From Euprymna scolopes (taxonomy: Eukaryota > Mollusca > Cephalopoda > Sepiida > Sepiolidae): a DNA stretch of 28,639 nucleotides. Under the pieces are notes generated by a model. That model saw only the letters and a list, made by a program, of their open reading frames with translations, did not search any database and had not been told where the DNA came from. The position numbers were made by a program, and so were the translations under genes. Shown piece by piece: positions 21,719 to 28,639 of this stretch (positions are counted from its first letter, which is position 1; every line of letters starts with the position of its first letter). Location of the stretch: assembly GCA_024364805.1 (NCBI GenBank), contig CM044501.1, forward strand, positions 22,248,599 to 22,277,237. The letters are read 5' to 3'.

Positions 21719-21720
<2 letters not shown>

Positions 21721-21722
<2 letters not shown>

Positions 21723-23320
21723 TTTGGTCATATTTCTGTGGAAATACATGTGGTATCAATTTAATATAATTACAATATATTAAATACGCATTTTTGGAAA
21801 CGAACTGAAACATTTTTTTCGTATTCAATAACAATGTTTCTTCCATTACAAGGTAAAAATATTTATTGACACCTTCGCTATTTTATTTATATATGTTTTG
21901 TCCTTACTCTCCAAATAGGTGCGTACTTCTGTTCTAAAATTAATCATGATTTTTTATCGGTTATTTTTCATTGAAAATCTGCGGCAATTAATAATTCATT
22001 GGACACAAACAGGTGTTATCAGTAATTAACCTCTTACCATTACATTGGTTGACAATCTATATGGGAGTAAACTCTTGAAACAATGCAATAGCATAAGGGT
22101 GTATATAATATGCAGAAACGTAATGGAATTATTGTGATATTTCATGGTGATTAAAAAAGTAAAAAATGAAGGACCGCAAACTAGAACTTTACTGGGAAGT
22201 TATGAAGGGACTTGGAGAGGCGTATTTTCACACAAATTCAATAGTTGCAAACGGAGTTTGCTCTAATGACACCGATAGTGAATCATTGTTACGATAACAT
22301 AAAGAAACTATTTTGCAACAGTTGTAAGAATATATGTACAAAATAGGTGGATATATTGCAAAGGTTTTTTTTTTTATGTGGCGCTCTAGTTGTCTTGGTG
22401 AGATGAAAAGATTACATACTGGCATTATATAGTCGAATTCAAATGACTAAAAATCAAATAAATGAATAAAATATATAAATAAATAGTATTAATAAATATA
22501 ATTTAAAACAACTTATCCTCCATGATATTAGATAATTGTCTCTATTAAAATACTAAAGGAACGATGCGACTCAATAATACACTGCATAACAAACTAAAAA
22601 AAATAATGATTAGTATTGGTCTAGTTTAGTGTCCTTAAGCTTAATCCACGTTTCTATTTATTTTTTATTACATCATTTGTATTCTATATTACTATTTCTC
22701 GAAATCTTTCTACTCATATTCTATCTATACTTTTTATGACTTAGATAAACACACTTACAGTAAAAATTATCTGATAAATTTCGTTCGATCATGGAAATTT
22801 ATACGTTTTGCTGTGAAAGAAACAAGACGAAATCTTTGATGATGTTTGCACTGAACTGAAAAAAAATCCATTGATTTTATAAGTAGTTATTAATGAAAAA
22901 TGGCGATGGATAAAATAACACTTTATTGTCACAATACGCACGATTTTGTTTAAAATACTTTTTAAAAAGGATTTTGTAGAAGATGAATGTGTGGAATTGT
23001 TGACAGAGTTTTATGTTAAACGATCATTATTGCTTTTTATTTATGCAAGCTTATGCTATTTTGCAAATATTATTTCCAATATATCTTGCCAATTTTTTTT
23101 TCAAGATTATTTTGATCGTAGCTACTTTTTAAATTATTTTAAATATTAATGAAATAATGTATTTTAGATCATTTATATTACAGTAAACCTTCCTTTTATC
23201 TTATATAATATAAATTTCACGTCTGTTTAAAACTATTTATGTATGTATTATGTTTGTATACTTGCCTTAAACGTTCGACACTGGCTACGAATTTTCAGGG
23301 AATCGGTATGGTTTTAAAGA
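21721..23320. other. AT-rich DNA without recognisable genes
   Basis: About 1.6 kb with stops in all frames. The open stretch at 22946-23149 (+) is Phe/Leu/Tyr-rich and follows the base composition; I do not call it a gene. Confidence 0.5.
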
Positions 23321-23327
23321 TCGACCA

Positions 23328-23556
23328 TTAAAAATTGGCTAAAACATTAATTCCTTCACCCTCAGCTGAGTACTTTTCTACAGGAAATGGTCGACGTTTT
23401 CCCCGATGTTTTCTAAATTCCCCCTCTCTTTCTGATTGGGCAACCTTAATTCCTACATTCGTCACTTCTGGTTTGGTGATAGCCGCAACAGCAAAGACGT
23501 TTTTATTTTTCACGTGCATTTTCTCTATCGCAGTAGGGTCAGAGCCTGCCTACTTC
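23328..23556 (-). other. Unrecognised open frame, about 75 codons
   Basis: A minus-strand open stretch from an upstream stop to a terminal stop. It includes GSDPTAIEKMHVKNKNVFAV, AITKPEVTNVGIKVAQSE and KHRGKRRPFPVEKYSAEGEG. Charged residues are balanced and it reads like a real protein, with a basic patch (RKHRGKRR). The Met at 23519 is not necessarily the start. The opposite strand also has open frames (23335-23756), which I regard as shadows. I cannot name a family; it may be a fragment of a repeat gene or a host exon. Confidence 0.3.
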
Positions 23557-23961
23557 ATACCACGTTTTTTTTTCTTTTGCTCAACGCATATCTCCAAACA
23601 CCCGGGCAATGTAAGGCACCCAGAGTAGTTTGCTATAATATTCTGCATGCTGTAAAACATATCTTAAAAATAAGAGTGTGCCTATTTTTATCACTTATGT
23701 CAATAAGTTTAAACACTTCTTCATTTAGATTTCATGTAACAAATTTTCCAGAATAATTAAAAACAATAAAAACATAGAATAAACAAAAAAGCAGTACAAA
23801 CATTATCTTGAAAAGACGGAGAAAAGGAACTAACCAGGAAACAGTATACAACACACGAATGACTGGTCAGTGTCTTGGTGTAGCTTTCCTATTATCTCTG
23901 GCCATGTCGGTGGGGCATTAGAATACTGTCCCCCTGCAGAGTGTAAAAGTCCCTCAATGGG

Positions 23962-24228
23962 GGTCCTGGATATGACCTTAAACTATATCCAGTGGTGAAG
24001 CCCCAGCTTGTGGGCTTTGGGGAATGTGGAGCCACCCGTTACTTACCATTTCTCCCAGGTCCACCTGACCCGGAGTGGTAGTACCTGTTAGGGTCCCAAC
24101 TATGGGTTAAATAGAAACCGACGCGAAAACAACAAATATATGCTATTAAAAAATGTTTCTTGAAAAGCTTTGGATGCGGCATTAAATAACCCGAAAAGGG
24201 TTGATAAGCCGTAAAACAAACACAACCA
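23962..24228 (+). mobile_element. SINE-like repeat, copy 2
   Basis: Homologous to 15549-15806 over its whole length. Its 5' part forms a perfect 8-bp stem, CTGGATAT (23966-23973) with ATATCCAG (23985-23992), around an 11-nt loop. Its 3' part forms AACCC-GAAAA-GGGTT (24188-24202). It ends with an A/C-rich tail (ACAAACACAACC). It is non-coding, of SINE length and has a tail of simple sequence, which suggests retroposition. No clear tRNA A and B boxes are seen. About 90 bp upstream (from roughly 23870) has similar base composition and may also belong to the element, but copy 1 lacks it. Confidence 0.78.
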
Positions 24229-25610
24229 ACCGACTTATAATCTCTTCTTAAAAATGGACTGTTACAATACTACAATACTACAATACGTACAATACTTATT
24301 TTTGTTTTTCTTTTAATGGAGAGAAGAGAATACATTGTGGATGCGTTATCGAAAGCTCGCCTTAATCTCGCTTCTGTTTATTTGTCACTCAGTCCTAATT
24401 TTTAATGAGTGAGTTTTTGACAAAGGAATACGAAAAAGATGTATTCTAGGTTGGCAGTATTTTGCGTGAAAGTTGCCAGATATGTCGAGAATTTTCTGTT
24501 TCTATTTCTAAGTTGTAGTGTTGTATATTTGTTTATATTGGAGGAGATGATATATTAAAACGTGTCATGTCTTATCTAGTGGATGTAAGGCATTATTCTC
24601 TTAACAGACAGATAATACATGTAAAAATCGTATGTATGTTGTTGGCCAGGGGACATGATATTGACGTGTAACTTGAATCATGTTTTATGAGACTTATTAC
24701 ATGGGATATTTTACAGTTCATTGTTAAGAAGAACAATATATGCTTCATACCTTTTTTTCTTGAAGAGATCCGTATGTTCGCGCTGCTTCGTGACGAACAA
24801 TGAAGCCAATTGAGACACCTGTTCTTGTTTGTGTAAACCATAAAACTACTCTTTATATTTTTATAATATAAATTTATTAAAGTTGTCTCAATTGTTTTTC
24901 ACAGGATCTGCAGTTTCTACATTTTCTGTTCCTACAGCCCGCTCCTAGCTGTCGGTCCACCCTTGTCCAGACGTTTTTCTGCCCTAGTCGCCAATCCTCA
25001 ACTCTCTGAATCTCTCCAAAACTTGCAACATCACGTGTCTCATACAAATCTAATCCACAACTTGTTCTTTGTTTATCTAAATCCAAAAGAATCTTTACAT
25101 CTATTTTCTATTTTCGCATTCCTGTTGAAATTTACACGTCAATCATTTCTTCCTCAATTTAATTGTTTATTCTTCTAATCATAATAACTGATCCAGCGAG
25201 CATCCGTCGCTCAAATCAATTAATAAGAATACAATAACAATAATAATAATGTTTTGACCATTGCTTCCGCTTTCCACAGTTAACAGATACTACGCTATGA
25301 TCACAGCCTTTAGGGTCATAACATTACAGTAGCCATGTCACTGGTAAGGATTATGGAGGAAAACGTTTTCTCTGGGTTGATGTTATCCGCCTGATTATCA
25401 GGGACCCGAACCTTGGATCAGCCACTAAAGAGGCTGTCCTATGAGCAGGTGCAATGTACTGGAGCTGCTGTATTTTCATTTGGTGAATGGATTCTGGGCC
25501 ATGAGGTAGCTTCTGGTGGGGCCCTCGATGCAATATTAGTGGGTTATTGTTACGGCTTTACCCTTTCTTGTGCTACAAAAATGTATATTTCTTCATTTCT
25601 GTTTCTCTAA
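24229..25610. other. unassigned DNA upstream of LINE B
   Basis: No gene is recognised. A stretch at 24890-25080 is richer in C and T, with overlapping open frames on both strands (24877-25086 minus, Cys/Arg-rich near its end; 24963-25178 plus). The plus-strand frame at 25413-25610 reads LSYEQVQCTGAAVFSFGEWI and then LGHEVASGGALDAILVGYCY. It looks protein-like but matches nothing I know. It could belong to a decayed ORF1 or 5' region of LINE B. Confidence 0.35.
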
Positions 25611-26110
25611 CTTTCCAGAGGTCAAAGCATAATTACAGAGGACAACACCAGACATATTCTATGTTAAACTTACATTAGAGAGACTATTCTATAGATGAGT
25701 TCGTAATTAAAGGATACTTTAATTTAACTTCCGAATCTGAATCCGAATATCGCCATGAGTATGGAATATATGCCTCTATTAAAGATAGCTTTCCATGTTG
25801 TAGGGACATCTCAAGAGAAGATCTTAACTTACCCTATATGTGCTTTCGGGTTGCACTTACTCAAACTACTGCGTTTTATTTGCTCTCTATCGCCCAAACA
25901 ACAGCCTAGATAGTATTTTAAAAGCATATCTGAGAACATTGACCACCTCTTATCTGCTTATCCTTCAGCTAATATTCATATCTGTGGAGTTTTCATGTTT
26001 ACAATGTAAAATGGTTAACTCACTCATAAAAGACAGATGATGAGGGGAGTTTCTGTCATTATTTCTCCATTGCTTATGACCTCACTCAGATTGTTCACGA
26101 ACCTACCCTT

Positions 26111-26551
26111 GTGCTCGATACTGACGGCCAGTATGCAAGTCTCCTGGTCTTTTTTCTAGCAACTTACCCTGAACTATGTTCAGCTTCCATTCAATCTTCA
26201 CTTGGATCTTCCGACCTCTCTGTTGTATCAGTTAAGATAAAACTAAAATGTAATAAGTCCTCAGATATGCCTCTCCATCGTGCACTATATGGACATTCTA
26301 TAGCTGACTGGGATATCTTCCCTACACTTATATCAGATTTAAATCTGCGTTACAAGCTTAACAAAGATGTGCCCTCTATATCATCAGACCTCGCGGATTG
26401 GTTAATTGTAGGTATAGACCGTTTCATGTCCTCGAAAAATGTGCTGATGCCACTGCGCACAAAAATGACCTTTTCGATTGCTTCCAACATAATGGAGGTA
26501 ATGAGACTAAAGCCGTTTGCAGGACTGCCAGCAACTATTGTACAAAGGTAA
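26111..26551 (+). pseudogene. Endonuclease C-terminus and linker of LINE B
   Basis: A 146-codon open frame. It begins within the endonuclease and includes YASLLVFFLATYPE (normally SLLDLFLTS-P), LGSSDLSVVSV and then PLHRALYGHSIADWDIFPTL (normally P-HRTVY-Y--ADWD-FR--L), ending past ADWLIVGIDRFM (normally --W---GID-FIP). The His of the SDH triad is Leu. The family similarity then moves to the overlapping frame at about 26440-26826. Confidence 0.88.
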
Positions 26552-27099
26552 TAAAGTACGATAGAAAAAGTTGTATGCACACTCCGTTTAGTTCTAAGGA
26601 GCGGAGCAGCAAACTATCATCAATAGAGCTGAGGTATTCTCATAAGTATCAGACAAATCCAAACTCTTCGCCAAGAATTAGGAAGCTAATTCTACACTTG
26701 GCGACCAAGCACGTCAACACCAACATTCCTCCTGTATTAGAAAACACGATATGTGATATACGAATATTTTTACTTGCTGTTGCCAAGCTAATCAAAAACC
26801 TAGATTCAAGTAAAGGACGGCCTTGACAGTTTTTCAATTACAGTAATCAAAAAACTTCAACCTGAAATAACGTCCATACTTACAAAACTATGTAAACGAT
26901 GTCTTAAGGAGAATTGCTTCCAATCACTCAGCAAAATCTCCCCAGTATTGTCTGTATTAAAAGATTTATATGACCGCTCATCTCTCGCTTAGTACAGGCT
27001 AATAAGTCTTCTGTGCATCATGAGTAAGTTGCTGGAATCTGTGTTAAATAGCGAAGTAATCAAACATCTCAGAAAAATAACCATCTTAGAGACACGCAG

Positions 27100-27640
27100 T
27101 ATAGTGTCCGTTCTGCTTTATCTACAGCAGATGTGCTTACAGTTATATCTAATAAGATTTGGAATCGCTCGACCGACACAACATTTCTAGATCAATTGCT
27201 CTTGACATATCAATGGCCTTTGATAGTGTATGACATAAAAGTTTACTTCATATGATCTTCAGCTACGGTATAGCAGGACATGCCTTCTCAATTATAAAAT
27301 CATTTTTCTCTGATAGAGTTATAAGAGTAGTGGGTGATGGGCAGAGATCAGAAGCTCAAATCATTAATGCAGGAGTCCCTCAGGGGTCCATGCTGAGTCC
27401 CAACACTCTTCCAAGCGTACATTAATCATTTTAAAATTAATGTCCTTACATCATTCGTAGAAATATATACTGATGAAACTACTATCTATAGTAGCACAGC
27501 TAAGACCGTAAACGACGAAGTTCCCTCCGATTCTCTCTCCTCTGATCTCGAGCAAGTGGTTCAATGGGGAAAGAGATGGTTTGTTACTTTAAATGCATCT
27601 AAAACCGATCTTTTATCATTACATAATCAATGCTCTTATC
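27100..27640 (+). pseudogene. Reverse transcriptase palm of LINE B
   Basis: Motif A, LDISMAFDSV, keeps both Asp residues. The PQGS block is intact (GVPQGSMLSP). Motif C reads YTDET where active enzymes have YADDT, so the second catalytic Asp is Glu and the preceding Ala is Thr. The segment between PQGS and motif C changes frame and loses the FL-YINDLP block. The following VVQWGKRWFVTLNASKTDLL is well conserved. Confidence 0.88.
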
Positions 27641-28290
27641 TCCATCTGGCATCAATTGAAATGGATTGCTCTCGTGTAGGGTGAGTTCTATGTTTTGATA
27701 ACCTTCTGGGATTAGCCTTTACTCCTGACCTGAAATGGAACACGTAGATCAAGTAAGTTGCCAAGGTCGCTGGAAAAGTTATCTCACTGTGGATGCAATT
27801 CTCTATCTATATAAGAGCCAGGTATGTCCAAGGAGATGCTAGAAAGGACTTATTCTGCCTTGATATAGTTCAAAATAGACTTCGTGGCCTCGTATGGATG
27901 CCTTTTTCTCTTCCCTGCACTCTCTTTTTCACAGAAGGGGTGTTGTGAGTTTGTCTGTGCTTTATCGTTATTTTTATGGCAAGTGCTCGATTGAGTTAAA
28001 ATATATGGTCTCCTCTCGGCAAATCCTCACAAGAAACACCCGTCTTTCTTAGAACTTCACGCCTATGCAATTCTCTTCCATGTTCCTGCTTTCTAGCTGA
28101 CTACAATATGGTTGTTTTCAAGTCTAACTAAAACAAGTTTTGAATAGCCGTTCCATATAAGTTAATAAATTGACCGAATTTTCATCACTAGTGATTACTG
28201 TATTGTCCAATTTATACTGTACACACTATAACTCTTATTCTCAAGTGGCATTTTCGCCTTGGTAAGTGGTGATGCCTATATAAAAAAGTG

Positions 28291-28423
28291 CCGCTGTCGT
28301 GCGTGATCAACACAAGATTTGTTTAGCAGTAATGGAAAGGGCAAGGTATCAAACAGAACGTCGCTTTAGAAAATGACCTGCAGTCAGTATTGAAGTGAGA
28401 GCTTCTTTAAATAACAACCAGTT
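28291..28423. other. flank of LINE B
   Basis: Short mixed-composition spacer with no recognised feature. Confidence 0.4.
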
Positions 28424-28500
28424 GGGGCATGGCTGCTTGGTAGAGCAATAGTCGGCGTCAGACCACTATTAAAGACACATACCATATAAACCTGGATAGA
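28424..28500 (+). repeat. Possible tRNA-derived SINE head
   Basis: GGGGCATGGCTGCTTGGTAG is close to the 5' end of tRNA-derived SINEs known from cephalopods, and TGGCTGCTTGGTAGAGCA resembles a tRNA D-arm (TGGCTCAGTTGGTAGAGCA). It is followed by ATAGT...ACTAT, which can pair. There is no convincing B box downstream, so it is either decayed or a chance match. Confidence 0.3.
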
Positions 28501-28630
28501 GCACTGAAATTCAGCACATGGCAACGAAGATGTATTTAATAACTACTATTTAAATATCGTATAAATCTGAAATATGAAAGATATTAAAGTATTGAGACCA
28601 ACTATGTTTCTAAACCAGCGCGAACAATTC

Positions 28631-28639
28631 ATATATATA
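28631..28639. repeat. start of a TA-rich microsatellite at the window edge
   Basis: The window ends in ATATATATA, probably the beginning of another AT tract. Confidence 0.5.

Larger units (their letters stand above)
20600..21720 (+). repeat. Composite satellite of three units
   Basis: A conserved core of about 80-90 bp begins with GTAACAyrGtcAACGAyCAG and ACTTCTGCTA, continues with (TAA)n and A-rich sequence, and ends with CTGTGCT or GTGTGCT. It occurs at 20600-20686, 20850-20940 and 21136-21218, so spacing is 250 and then 286 bp. Each core is followed by a variable tract of ATGTAT and TTATAT repeats, and units 2 and 3 are preceded by the same ATGTATTTATATATGCATT. The second unit contains an (AT)n run (20969-21021). 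The third has a long TATG-rich tail ending in another (AT)n (21672-21718). Long low-complexity peptides read across it are artefacts. Confidence 0.88.
25690..28290 (+). mobile_element. Jockey/CR1-like LINE B, decayed ORF2 plus 3' UTR
   Basis: A second LINE of the same broad clade as LINE A, on the other strand. Endonuclease: HEYGIYASIKDSFPCCRDI and PYMCFRVALTQ (25752-25865), ALYRPNNSLDSIL (25874-25912), SANIHICGVFMFT in place of the IHI-GDFNAHH block (25970-26006), and LGSSDLSVVSV in place of LGSSDHCL-SV (26191-26226). Linker and RT: AHKNDLFDCFQHNGGNETKA (from about 26456), LIKNLDSSKGRP (26791-26826), SVRSALSTADVLTVIS (27105-27150), LDISMAFDSV (27201-27230), INAGVPQGSMLSP (27364-27402), YTDETTIYSS (27466-27495) and DLEQVVQWGKRWFVTLNASK (27547-27606). 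End: RTSRLCNSLPCSCF and NMVVFKSN (28050-28130). Many stops and frame changes and some deletions are present. The 3' UTR has CAAGTGGCATTTTCGCCTTG (28242-28261), similar to LINE A. Confidence 0.93.

Noticed and set aside
20628-21846. Open frames up to 158 codons over the composite satellite
   Set aside because: Low-complexity Tyr/Ile/Met/Val/Cys peptides produced by TATG and AT repeats, present on both strands.
22946-23149. 67-codon Phe/Leu/Tyr-rich frame
   Set aside because: The residues mirror the T-rich base composition and no motif or context supports a gene.

Overview
This is a gene-poor, AT-rich stretch of a large animal genome. No host gene could be supported. The evidence for an animal genome is the pattern of decayed non-LTR retrotransposons (LINEs), a Helitron, short retroposon-like repeats, very long (AT)n microsatellites and an assembly gap inside one of them. 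The LINE proteins resemble those common in marine invertebrates. A mollusc, perhaps a cephalopod, is a reasonable guess, but it is inference and not shown by any single marker here.

Layout. 1-3.3 kb: AT-rich DNA, a 99-bp (AT)n tract and a 1.6-kb minisatellite with a unit of about 30 bp. 3.3-5.3 kb: mostly unassigned, with one GC-rich island carrying a TATA box. 5.3-6.44 kb (+): a decayed LINE reverse transcriptase. 6.59-7.01 kb (-): a repeat of about 415 bp with the terminal features of a non-autonomous Helitron. 7.7-8.7 kb: AT microsatellites and a duplicated 36-bp motif. 8.7-14.5 kb: no recognisable gene, and an 804-bp run of N inside an (AT)n tract. 14.5-14.77 kb (-): a LINE endonuclease fragment. 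14.82-16.43 kb (+): the N-terminal and Rep part of an autonomous Helitron, split by a SINE-like repeat. 16.56-19.26 kb (-): a nearly complete jockey/CR1-like LINE ORF2 with endonuclease, reverse transcriptase, C-terminal domain and 3' UTR. 19.5-20.0 kb: protein-like open stretches of unknown family. 20.6-21.7 kb: a composite satellite of three units. 23.96-24.23 kb: a second copy of the SINE-like repeat. 25.69-28.29 kb (+): a second LINE of the same broad clade, more decayed.

How the parts relate. The window is a nest of dead mobile elements. The Helitron was hit by a SINE in its Rep region and is cut off about 100 bp before the 3' end of LINE A. LINE A and LINE B share domain order and a short 3' UTR motif, so they are related copies in opposite orientation. 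The SINE-like repeat, the short Helitron-like element and the composite satellite are the structures least likely to be described already. I found no RNA gene, CRISPR array or prokaryotic feature.
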